DNA from: Hypericum androsaemum
Lineage: Eukaryota > Streptophyta > Magnoliopsida > Malpighiales > Hypericaceae
Reading direction: 5' to 3'
NCBI GenBank assembly: GCA_963995505.1
Contig: OZ023184.1
Location: 20,396,228-20,460,227 of the forward strand
DNA length: 64,000 nt
Shown here: positions 43,701-53,534 of the stretch, one piece after another
How the letters are laid out: every line of letters begins with the position of its first letter
How positions within the stretch are numbered: position 1 is the stretch's first letter
Position numbers and translations under genes: made by a program
The notes under the pieces: generated by a model
What the model saw: the letters and a program-made list of their open reading frames with translations, nothing else
What the model was told of the DNA's origin: nothing
The model's database searches: none

Positions 43701-43710
43701 AATTTATATT
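43701..43710 (-). promoter_or_regulatory. TATA-like box of SPH 5
   Basis: Minus-strand AATATAAATT about 88 bp upstream of the start codon. Confidence 0.5.
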
Positions 43711-43910
43711 GTCCGATGATGTGGGAAAATATAAATAAAAAAGAATGTGATTTGTTCTGTGAGAAAGAAACGTACTTTTTTTAATGTATACTTTTTTTGG
43801 TCGGTAGGTACTGGTCAACTCTTGTTGGTAAATGAGTAACGGTATACTCATTAATTTCATTGTGAGATTTGTGTCTCAGTTCATTAATTATCTGACTATT
43901 GACCAATGAC

Positions 43911-44465
43911 CGCTTTAATAGGCGTCTTAGGCATTAGATATAGTTGACTACAAATTTGGATTAGTAGATTTAATGGGTCCGGATGTCAGATGGTATAAAA
44001 AATTAACAAAAGAATCTATAAAATCATCAACTCACCAGAACTCATGGATCAATTCTTCGAAAATAACCATGCTTGAATTAGAATAATACTAGGATGAGTG
44101 ATCACATCCTCGCCTCCCTTGTAGATGGATGTAACTACATATGGTATTAGATATAGAGAAAACTGTAAATTTCTTAATACAGCCCGGAGATGAGGTTAAT
44201 TACTTAGCCGGAAGATATTATAGCGGAGAAAATGTGAATGGGTTCATTGAAGAGTTGACCGTTTTAATAGGCGTCTTAGGCATTAGATACAATTCACCAA
44301 AAATTTGGATTAGTAAATCCAATTAATTGGAAAACCAAATGAAATAAACCAAAAATTGGCAGGAGTACAATAGAAACTATAAAATCATCAAATAACCAGA
44401 ACAACGAATCAGATCCCGTACTTCGAAATTAACACTTGAATTAGAGTAGTACTATCATAAGTGAT
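43911..44465. repeat. Tandem duplication, unit about 349 bp
   Basis: CGCTTTAATAGGCGTCTTAG at 43911 recurs at 44260 with one change (CGTTTTAATAGG), and both are followed by alignable sequence (ACTATAAAATCATCAA, then CTTGAATTAGA). Non-coding; the open frame 44141-44326 falls between the units and has no domain. Confidence 0.65.
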
Positions 44466-45616
44466 CTTAGTCGATTTCGGGCATTGCATATAGAAGTACC
44501 GAATGATTTGGCTTGGCGCTTCTTTTGGGGACCTAGTTTGAGAGGTTGGATGGAACGGACGGCCAAGATTAACCTTGTTGTTAGCCGACTCGTTGACAAC
44601 GCCATGTGGTGCGACAGGGTCCGGGTCGAGGATGAAAGAGGCCGACGATCTCCTCCACATTTATTTTCTGTGTTTTTGGTAACCAAATTAAATTGGTCGG
44701 CTACGGAGTTGCTTCGGACATTGCAGAAGTTAAGAGGCGGTCATGGCCCCTCCGATTGCTTCTCTTGGCGACCAAATTTGGGTGAGTGTTTCTCGGTGAG
44801 AAGCCTCTATGCTGAACTCTGTAGAGGCTTCTCGATTACTTCCGCCTCTATCTTTCGAAAGGGCTTCTCGAGGTTGATCCCGTACAAGATCAGCTGCTTT
44901 CTAGGGATCACCTCCTGCGCCTTCGTTTGTTGGCTCCGCAGGATGCAAGCTGCTGCTTCTGTGGCTTGAAGGTTGAATCTGCTTGCTCACTGTCATTTAG
45001 CTATGAGGGAGGGTGTGAGATCATATTCTTGGCCTTTTCGAATTGCAATGGTGTAGATGTGGTTCTCTTGAGGACCGACTTGATGTGTGGCTTTGGTCTA
45101 GTTCGTGGCGACCTTCTCCGCAAGCTATGGTTCATATTGTTTACATCAGAGTGTTGGTCCATCTGGCTTTTCAGGAACGATGTTGCTTTCAAGCATCAAA
45201 GTGTGGATTTTGAGCTCATGGTGTATAATATTGCCAGGAGATTCTGTGAATGGTGCTTTCAAGATCTGCTTCTTTTCACGGGGTCCATGCGAAGGGGGGT
45301 CTCGTGCTTGGGTTCTAGGCTGTAACTTGGATGCTCCTGGGGTGGGCTATCTGGGGTGGGTTTTTTTATGTTCAAATTGCAGCTTTAACGTGATTATTAT
45401 TTTTTGCCATTGGTACTCTTTCTATACCGTTGGTTTTGATGAACCCCACGAGTGTAACCTCGCTCCTATCAAAGTGAGGGTTTGGGGTTTTCTCTTGGAG
45501 ATGAGATTTGGGATTATCTGGGTAGGTCGCTAGATTCTGTTCGTGCAATCTCATTGTATTTTTGTTCCTGGATATTTTTTCATGATTCAATAAATCTACC
45601 GTTAAAAAGAAAATAG
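44466..45616 (+). mobile_element. L1-type LINE, 5'-truncated
   Basis: A 1.15-kb 3' end of a LINE: decayed ORF2 C-terminus, 3' untranslated part, and a short A-rich tail (45604-45613). The target duplication is TAGTACTATCATAAGTGAT (44447-44465), matching TAGTACTATGATGAGTGAT at 46179-46197 at 17 of 19 positions; the right copy has been split off by the pogo element at 45619. 5' truncation is normal for LINEs. Confidence 0.75.
44484..45325 (+). pseudogene. LINE ORF2 C-terminal end with zinc-binding (zf-RVT) domain
   Basis: First frame (44484-44930): VRVEDERGRR..., then CFSWRPNLGECFSVRSLYAE and RLIPYKISCFL, the region before the zf-RVT knuckle of plant LINE ORF2. After a frameshift near 44925 it goes on in another phase: LAPQDASCCFCGLKVESACS, which holds the CxxC of the knuckle, and LRKLWFILFTSECWSIWLFR, a typical C-terminal LINE segment. 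No reverse transcriptase motif remains. Confidence 0.75.
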
Positions 45617-45618
45617 TA

Positions 45619-46178
45619 CAGTAAAATCACTTTAAAGTGATCTCTTCTAAATCGATAACCTCTCTAAACTGATAAAAAATCACGGTCCTGAGTCGGGACC
45701 AGTGTTAAAATTTAATAACCCCTCTATCGTAATAACTAATATTTTTTCAGAAAATTTTAGTGTTAAATCTAGGTCCCAATTTTCGTATAAAGTAAATTTT
45801 TTGAATAAATACATATATTTTTATATACTTTACAAATATAAAAAAATATTTTAAGATGCTAGTTTGTGCTAGACTTCCATGGTTGATAAATTTTACATCA
45901 TTTATTCATCTTTTCAATTGTCTTCAAATGATCATTGTGACCATCTTCTTGTTGTATGAAAATATCTCAATCGAATTTAGCTTTTGAATAACGTTATAAG
46001 TCGATATTTTAAGTTACTTGAATATAGACAAAGTGATTCTTTGGTATTTACGTATTTATTGCTCAAAACTCAATTTTAATATTTTTGGAGAAAAAAATAA
46101 ACTTCTCTTATTTGATAACCTCTGTAAAGTGATATTTTTCTCCGGTCCCAACAATATCACTTTAGAGAGGTTTTACTA
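45619..46178. mobile_element. pogo/Emigrant-like DNA element, copy 4
   Basis: Starts CAGTAAAATCACTTTAAAG, ends TTTTACTA (expected TTTTACTG), TA on both sides (45617-45618, 46179-46180). It sits in the first TA of the 3' target duplication of the LINE, so it is younger than the LINE. Orientation as copy 2. Confidence 0.78.
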
Positions 46179-46197
46179 TAGTACTATGATGAGTGAT

Positions 46198-46972
46198 GTG
46201 TCTCTAAAACGTACATTAAACGTATACGATTTTGAGTTGTTTTCGTACATTTGTTTTTATTTTAGTATCAATTTAGTAAATATTTGAGTTTTTGGTGATT
46301 AATGGGCTCTCTTTGCTAATTTTTCTAAAAAGGGGCAATTTTGTGATGAATTACACTTGAAGGAGTCTAGCAAATACAGCTAACTTCGAAGGGCATTTCG
46401 GTCCACTTTAAAGTCGACTTAGAAGACATATATTAGACAAACAATTGAAGAAATTTATTTTCTCTTTCCTGGGATATAAAGAATGCTTAAATCGGAGGCC
46501 TGAAGAGAAAGTTAAGACCAAAAAATTGAAGGCTTGTCAGGCAGAATTTTATTGACGAATATTCGGAACAATATTGAAAATTCGGTCTTCTGCATTGCTT
46601 AGGACTCTGAAGACGACCGTTGTAGGTTTTTAGAGTTAGGAGGGCTTATACATACCCTTTAGACTTAGTTTTGATGGCACTTTTCATTCGAGAGACCTAG
46701 ACTTTACTTTTGATATTTTGTCTTTGTCATGATTATGAGGAACTAATCCTCTAGGTTGATTTGAGGGAGGAGACCCAAGGATTTGGTTGTGAGTATCTTG
46801 TTTTATAAATATATTTCAGTAGCATTTTTTATTCCTTATGCTTATTATTGATCTTGTATGGTTTGCAGTTGTGAATTTATTCTAGAACAGATTTGTCTTT
46901 TGATTCTTGATTAGCGGTTGCAGTTAGGAATTGAATTAGGAACAAGGTTAATTCAGTGAGGAACAAATTTAT
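46198..46972. other. Spacer
   Basis: Non-coding; no repeat or gene recognised. Confidence 0.45.
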
Positions 46973-47400
46973 TATTTTTGGTGACAAACTCCTATCTAGA
47001 GTTATTTTTTCCTTGTTGTCATTTCCATGGTTATCCACATCAATGCCACATCATATTTTTCTATCCTAGATGGCATTCACGTGGAAAAGTTAAAAGATTC
47101 TCCACTTAAGACTCCACATTTTATGTCATATTTTATTTTATTTTGGTTGATTTGGGAGATTAGAAATAAATAAGAAGAGAATTTTTTTCAACCTTTTCAC
47201 GTCAATGTCCTAGAAAAATATGATGTGGCACTTCTTGGCACTTACGTGGATAAACATGGAAATGCCAATTAGAAAATAACTAACATTTGTTAAGAATTTA
47301 TCACCAAAAGATTCAAATTTGAAAATTTTTGTCACCAAAAGTGTCAAATTTGGAAACCTCTGTCACCAAAGTAAAAAAATAAAACCACAAAGTACGTAAG
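46973..47400. mobile_element. Probable foldback element (MITE-like)
   Basis: An inverted repeat: about 46990-47095 (TTGTCATTTCCATGGTTATC, CCACATCATATTTTTCTA) is the near complement of about 47190-47310 (ATGTGGCACTTCT, GATAAACATGGAAATGCCAA). Outer parts on both sides hold TTTGGTGACA or its complement, repeated on the right side (47300-47375). The target duplication is not clear. Confidence 0.5.
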
Positions 47401-47439
47401 TAAAAATGTATAAAACCAAAGGATAGTTAAGTGAACTTA

Positions 47440-47790
47440 TCCCAAACTTAAAAGTAGATATAGGTTGTTACTTTTTGTTTATGAATGATATAGGTTGTTA
47501 CAAGAAATTGGGAGAACAGCGTACGTGAATTTATAGGGTATTTTAATTTGTAGGTAAAATAATGATATTGAGTTGGGTAAGGAATAAAATGAGATAAACA
47601 ATAAAATACGTAATTACCTTATTTATAAATATTACCATGAAAAGAAACTAACCAATAACCTTTCCATCACATATATAATTTATCAGTAATAAATTCTTAG
47701 CCATATTTCCAAAAGATGATCACTTATTTGCAATGGTGCCAATATTTTATTTTCATGTATTTAAAAATGGCTAATTTTAATGTTTAAAAA
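47440..47790 (-). pseudogene. Orphan SPH promoter region, type A
   Basis: 47448-47530 matches the DNA just upstream of SPH 3 (17405-17475: AAAAGTAGATATATGTTGTT, GAGTACGTGAATATATATGG), with an internal duplication of ATATAGGTTGTTAC. 47639-47790 continues with the upstream block of SPH 3 and of 20483-20640. But no SPH coding sequence follows on its left, where unrelated repeat DNA begins. A type A SPH has therefore been deleted here. Confidence 0.6.
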
Positions 47791-48947
47791 AATCACAATT
47801 TCCAAATTCTCCGCTTAATAGTTTCAAGTGAAATCATACATTTTCAACCATACCGCCTCTTGTTGCATTGACTATATAGTTAGTAGATATTATGATGTAT
47901 GTTCTTCTGATTTTCATCAAAATATAGCAGGAACCCTTTTTATAGACAACAATAATATTTCATAGCAAATGAACTGCAACCGGTTTATTTTATATATTTT
48001 TTATAGATGTTTATATGTGTGGAATTCGGATAGATATTTAATTTTAAATATAATAGGAGGACGAAAAGTGGTAAAAATATTATATTTTTAATCCTAGTAC
48101 TCATAGCTAGAAGTTAAAAAAATTTAATAACTTTATTTATTGTCTTCCGAACTATTTGAAATATTTCATAATTATTTTATATAATTTTCTTAAACTCTGA
48201 ATTCGATTAAGTCAACAATTTTCCTTATCTGTATATTTTGATTATTGAAGTTGATTTTGGCCTTTTTTTCTTGTAGTGCCAGTTGGATTATGGGCTCTCT
48301 CTCTCTCTATTATGTTTCATTTCGAAGTTGAGCTTACTAATTCATCCAGGAGATGCTTGACCGTCCGTCGAATTTAACAAAAAATATACAGATTTGACAT
48401 CGCTAATCAATCAAGATAACGATCTTAATTCTATCCTATATAAAACGTCCGAGAGTTGTTGTATTGATAAAATACCACTACGGATCTTTGTAGTCAAGAT
48501 TTGTTCATAAACTTTGTATCAGTTGGGAAATTTAGTTTGGTATCGATAATATGAACTTGTAACCATACTCTCCTTAATCCTCCGATTTGCTAGGGGTATT
48601 TTATAGAATTTGTACGGGTGATATAATGTAAGACTACGTAATTGTGTATTGGAGATTTATAAAATATTTAACAAAAAATAAATAACGAAAAACACCAGAC
48701 CAGAGCAGCTTTGATGTCACACACATAATATACGCGCGTGTGTATAGTGATCATTAAAATATAAACCTCTTTTGTTTTATTAAATAACGACGATTATTAT
48801 TTGAAGCAAATTTGGAAGTATAAATTGGATTCAATAACTCCCAAAGTTATTCTATAACATAGGCATTGGAGCGGAAAAACATCAACAATTTTGGACATTC
48901 TTGCAGATTTTATCCGCAATAATAAGACAAACACATGAGCATGAGCA
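47791..48947. other. SPH intergenic block, 3' of SPH 6
   Basis: Non-coding; 47930-48190 aligns with 31015-31260 and 48330-48390 with 31355-31410, that is, the same A-to-B spacer. A (CT)n stretch lies at 48294-48307. Confidence 0.55.
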
Positions 48948-49409
48948 CTACCCGACAAATCTTGGTTCTTTTTTCCACGGTTTGCAGTCTCCATATTCAC
49001 CATTGGGAGTATCATGCATACGACATATACCGTCTTCATTTTTGACTGACCAATACCAAAGAGTATTGACACCCAAATCATGATTCTCATCATAGATATT
49101 GAACCACTTGACTGGCATTGTGTTTGTCCATCTAAAGGAGCAAAAGAACAACGTGGTTTTAAATTTGAAAACAGATGGCTTAAATTGGAATGCGTATGGA
49201 GTCTTAAGATCTTGAGGAACAAGTACTCTGACTCCAATATCATCATCTTTTGACTTACATTGAACCGTCAAATTGGTTGGTAATTGATTGATAATCCTAA
49301 CATGAACAGTCTGACCCAATCCAATAGAATTGGGTCCAACGGAATTTGGTATGTCAATGTTGGCTTCGGTAGTAATTACCATAAACATGATGAAAACAAT
49401 GAAGATCAT
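48948..49409 (-). CDS. S-protein homologue, SPH 6, type B, with altered start
   Basis: Closest to SPH 4. From the first in-frame ATG at 49409 the protein is 153 residues: a hydrophobic leader (MIFIVFIMFMVITTEA), then HVRIINQLPTNLTVQCKSKD, DDIG, LFFCSFRW, FNIYDE, WYWSV, GICRM and YGDC. All four family cysteines are present, unlike SPH 4. The open frame extends upstream to 49463 but only through a TTG, with TAA further up. The ATG matching the SPH 4 start is at 49451-49453 but is out of frame, because one base is missing between it and the leader. The gene may use 49409 and keep a shortened signal peptide. Confidence 0.85.
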   Translation of the reverse strand: MIFIVFIMFMVITTEANIDIPNSVGPNSIGLGQTVHVRIINQLPTNLTVQCKSKDDDIGVRVLVPQDLKTPYAFQFKPSVFKFKTTLFFCSFRWTNTMPVKWFNIYDENHDLGVNTLWYWSVKNEDGICRMHDTPNGEYGDCKPWKKEPRFVG

Positions 49410-49535
49410 GAGACCAAGAGTGCTCGTCCAAGAAGAAACCACACCTTTTCCATGGTAGACCAAATGAAGGTCTTGCCAAAACTCAAAAGTATTATGTTAG
49501 AAGAGATTGGGAGAATTTGTAGTTGAGTTCTTCCA

Positions 49536-49543
49536 TCTATATA
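49536..49543 (-). promoter_or_regulatory. TATA-like box of SPH 6
   Basis: Minus-strand TATATAGA, about 85 bp upstream of the ancestral start codon at 49453 and about 130 bp from 49409; same position as the TATATAAATT of SPH 4. Confidence 0.5.
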
Positions 49544-49550
49544 GTCTAAT

Positions 49551-50329
49551 GAAGATGTTAGTAAATGGTACATAATTTATTGGAGATTTTTTCCCAAAAC
49601 AGAACGGTGTATTTGGAAATGGTTAAAAATTGCCATCGTTAGAAAAATGTGATTTGCATTCTTGGAATGACACCATTAATTTGTACCTATATCTGTAATA
49701 ATAATGTAGCAAAGAATGTTGGTAAATGGTGTATAAATATGGAAATGTTGGATCTTCACACCTCGAATAATCTTACTAATAGAAACTCCATAAGATGTAG
49801 ATACTATTTACACCATGAATAATCACTACAAATGTCTTCAAGACAACGTCAACTAAGTATGATAATTACCTTTCAAGAAAAAACTAAGTATGATAATTAT
49901 GGAGAACGTGAGGGCCCCAATCTTTCGTACGAAAAAGAACTTCATTTCGGATAAAATTTCAAACTTGTATGCGAATAATAAAAGGCCACGTCTCCTAAAA
50001 ATCATGGTTTACATTCCTAATTAAAACTTAAAATAAGTGACATACCATATATGAATTCTTAAATATCTATATATGATATATAACTATAACCCATGAAAAT
50101 GGGGTCAGGATTTAGCATGGGGATGCATTTTCTTTTTCATCAGAGAAATATCCCATTGATGATACGTGTATGGAGAGAGGGAATAAAGTTGGGGCGCGCG
50201 TGGGATTTCACCTCTCTCTTTTTTTTAAATTTTGTCATATTCATATATTATACTAAAACAAATCAAACCGATATATTATTTAACTAATTAATTAATTTTT
50301 TATTATAAAAATTAATTAATATTATCGTA
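49551..50329. other. Upstream spacer of SPH 6
   Basis: Non-coding. Contains two short direct copies of AACTAAGTATGATAATTA (49850-49900). No gene recognised. Confidence 0.45.
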
Positions 50330-50780
50330 ACTGGGCATGCCATTTCACGTAGCCGAACATGCATTTAAGTTATAGCCGGCATGCCATTTTAACATAAACG
50401 AATATACTATTTAATTAATTTATTAATTTAATTTTTATCATAATTATTAATTAATATTAATTATTTTAATATAACAGGTTATGCCATTTATCATAATTGG
50501 ACGTGTCATTTTACGTAACCAGGCATGCCATTTAATCATAATCAGACCTGCCATTTGATTAATTATTTAATTAATTATAATTTTTATTAAATATTAACCT
50601 GACATGTCATTTGACATAACCTGGGCTGCCATTTGATATAACATGGACATGTCATTTGGCATAACATGGGCATGCCTTTTGAGATAACCTGGACATGCCA
50701 TTTTATATAACCTGTGTATGCCATTTGAGATACCTGGGCATGCCATTTGAGATAACCTCGGCATGCCATTTGATATACCC
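50330..50780. repeat. Degenerate short tandem repeat
   Basis: At least ten copies of a unit of about 23-29 bp built around ATGCCATTTGATATAACCTG, irregular on the left and regular from 50590 to 50780. The minus-strand open frame here (50587-50856, repeated YIKWHVQV-like) is a product of the repeat. Confidence 0.8.
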
Positions 50781-50786
50781 TAGGCT

Positions 50787-51289
50787 TGTAACTCGGTCGA
50801 CTATTAACTTCAAACGTATTTTCGACACCCTTACACTCGGAATTTGGAGAAGTCATAAACTAAAAAGTTGTAGATATATGTCTCAGCTTCGCACAATAAC
50901 TTGAAGCAACTTAATCAGACTCCGAAGTAAAAATTTGTGGCTCCCAACCAAAATCAGTCAACCGTAACTCGATTGACTTTTGACTTCAAATAAAATTTTG
51001 ACATCTTTATACAACAAATTTGGAAAAGTTATAAACTACAAAGTTATAGAAATACATCTCAGCTTTACACGATAATTTGAATCATCTCAATTGGACTCCG
51101 GAATAAGAAGTTGTGGATCCCAACCGAAATCAGTCGACCATAACTCGATCAGCTTTCGATTTCAAACATATTTTCGACATCCTTCCACTCCAAATTTGGA
51201 GAAGTCATAAACTACAAAGTTATAGATATACGTCTCAACTTTGCTTAGTAACTTGATTCACTTATATCAGACTCTAGAGTAAAAATTAT
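50787..51289. repeat. Tandem repeat, unit about 170 bp, three copies
   Basis: Each unit starts TAACTCGRT, then ACTTCAAA-like, GACATC or GACACC, AATTTGGAGAAGTCATAAAC, TACAAAGTTATAGATATACG and TTGAATCA, followed by GACTCYRGAGTAA. Units start near 50788, 50958 and 51130. The same phrases occur in the LTR-like repeats at 1360 and 15183, so this may be part of an LTR. It abuts the LTR at 51290. Confidence 0.75.
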
Positions 51290-52195
51290 TGTTTGTCGGA
51301 GGTGGTGTACTTGATTAGGATCTTTAAGTCGAGGCAAGAGTTGGACTCTTTCTCCATAAGACGAGATTGCCCCGTATTCAGTGCTTACGGGCTGCGGCAA
51401 TCATTCCCAAGATACAACGACTAGGCTGCTTCCGAGTTCGTAGCACAACGACCCTCGAAGCTTCAGGTGAACCTTGGATATTCAGAACTTTTTGAGAGAG
51501 AGAGAGAGAGAAAGGAGAACGACTATTGCTAATGCTTATGCAATGAGTGTTCAGAGTGAGATGCAAATGAGGGGGAGGGGCCTATTTATAGGCGCTGGAT
51601 GAAGTAGAGAGAGTCACTTCCGAAGGGGCACGAAGCAATGCCGAGGAGACACGTTCGTTCGGCCAGCAGGCTGCCCTTCAGGTGCCTCTCCAGAGAATTT
51701 CGTTCGTGGCTCTTCGGAGGTCGTTGGCATCCCTTCGACAGGCAGGCTGCACACTCACGTCCCTTTGGTGTTCTGAGAGCTTCTGGATTCGCCTTTGTGT
51801 CCAACTTCAGTAAAACTTTAAGGCTCCTCCAGCTCCTCACGACGATGCGCACGTGCGAAATGCCAAGTGCGCCACAAAGTGCCCATTGCGACCTACGTCT
51901 AATGCACCATGCGCACACGCACGTACGCGTGCGTCATTACGTACGCGTGCTCATGCTCGTGCACGTGCTCGTACTCGTACGCGTGCTCGTGCTACGCACC
52001 ATCCTCACCACAGTCTGAGTTGGCTATCCAGGTGGTCAACTTATTTCCTAGTCAATAAGGAAAGTCTCCTTGTATACTAGGAAATTTTTATTGCACTTTC
52101 CAATGTGGGATTGCCCTTTCCATATCCACTTTTGGGCCTTCCACTTGGGCCTTCCACTTTGGACTTTTTGCATTAAATTTTTATTCAACTTTCCA
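51290..52195 (-). repeat. 3' LTR of the truncated copia element
   Basis: Inverted relative to, and homologous with, the solo LTR at 153-1120. Contains CCTATTTATAGGC (TATA box, 51580-51592) and a (GA)n run at 51497-51512. A GC-rich stretch of CGTGCTCGTAC-like words lies at 51920-52000. Confidence 0.85.
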
Positions 52196-52746
52196 AAAAT
52201 CCCCCACGTGAATGATGATTAATACATGCTGACACTTTTAAGAAAGTTCCAACGAGTTATCATTGCATAAATAAAGGTAGCTTACGGCTTTGAACCTTCC
52301 TTAGTAAAATGCTATCGAATTTACTTGCTGCTCAGTGAATGCGATGTCTTGAACTGGTCAGCATTTTTATGTAAACCTAGATAATAACATTTACACAATG
52401 ATATCTCTAATATTTTTTGGTTCTCACGTTGTGTCCGTTTCAGCCATGGACCTTATCTTGGATTCATAAGTATTTTTTCATTTGAAGCGGCCTCACTTCA
52501 CACTTATATAGGTGATCTCCTATCAAGAGTATATTGCCATACTCCACCTTTTCTTAGTATAGGAATCATTAAAAGCTTAGACGCTTAACCTTACCACTCC
52601 TCTACAGGTTCGTACTTGGGCAGCTTCTGAGAATGAGAAGGGTTCCAAGTAATCATCTGAACCATCCATAACTTAGTTGTCTCATTGAACCAAGTTTGTG
52701 GGATCTCCACTTATCATGGTTGAGTTACCGTTATGAACTTTCTTTA
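52196..52746. other. 3' non-coding part of the truncated copia element
   Basis: Between the RNase H stop and the LTR on the minus strand; no other feature seen apart from the purine tract at its left end. Confidence 0.5.
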
Positions 52747-53259
52747 CTATGTGGATTTTAACCCCATTTCCCTCACTGCGTTATACATTTGATCTCTGTT
52801 GATTCCTTTCGTCAAAGGATCAGTTATGTTGTCCTTGGACTTCACATAATCAATGGTAATTATACCACCAGAGATCAATTGCCTAACGATGTTATGTCTC
52901 TTACGGATGTGTCGAGACTTACCATTGTACATTGTACTTTGTGCTCTCCCGATTGCAGACATGCTATCACAATGTATCAATACAGGGGGCACAGACTTGT
53001 TCTAACACGGAATATCCTCTAGGATATTTCTGAGCCATTCAGCTTCTTCCTCAGCTTTGTCTAGTGTTATAAACTCTGACTCCATGGTGGATCGAGCTAT
53101 GCACGTTTGTTTAGAAGATTTCCAGGACACTGCTCCTCCACCTATGGTGAACACATAACCACTAGTAGATTTGGAGGCTTTAGTGTCCGATATCCAATTT
53201 GCATCACTGTATCCTTCCAATACAGCTGGATACATAGTATAAAGTATGCCATGGTTCAT
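52747..53259 (-). pseudogene. Copia RNase H, broken
   Basis: Two frames: 53002-53259 ([59 protein letters not shown]) and 52747-52992 (IHCDSMSAIGRAQSTMYNGK, SRHIRKRHNIVRQLI, DPLTKGI). These contain the D, E and D of the copia RNase H. A stop near 53000 separates them. Confidence 0.88.
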
Positions 53260-53534
53260 GTTATGTTTAGATACTTTAGAACCCTTTCCAGAGCTAGCCA
53301 GTGGTCTAATCCTAGATTGCTCGTGAATCTACTAAGTTTGCTAACTGAGTATGCAATATGAGGGCGTGTACAATTTGTCAAATACATCAGACTCCTAATA
53401 ATTTTTTAATACTTTAGTTGAGATACTGGGTCGCCTCTATTTTTAGCTGAGTGTAGACTCAAGTCTACCGGAGTCTTAGCCAGAGGTTTGTCAAAAGCAT
53501 CAAATTTCTTGAGTACATTCTCAACATAGTGAGA

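Noticed and set aside
44484..45325. Possible host gene (RNase H-like protein)
   Set aside because: The zf-RVT region, A-rich tail and target duplication identify it as a LINE ORF2 fragment.
49410..49463. N-terminal extension of SPH 6 starting at 49463
   Set aside because: That codon is TTG, not ATG, and the extension reads through the out-of-frame ancestral start region.
50587..50856. 89-codon frame with WHVQV-like repeats
   Set aside because: It is generated by the short tandem repeat; no protein family fits.
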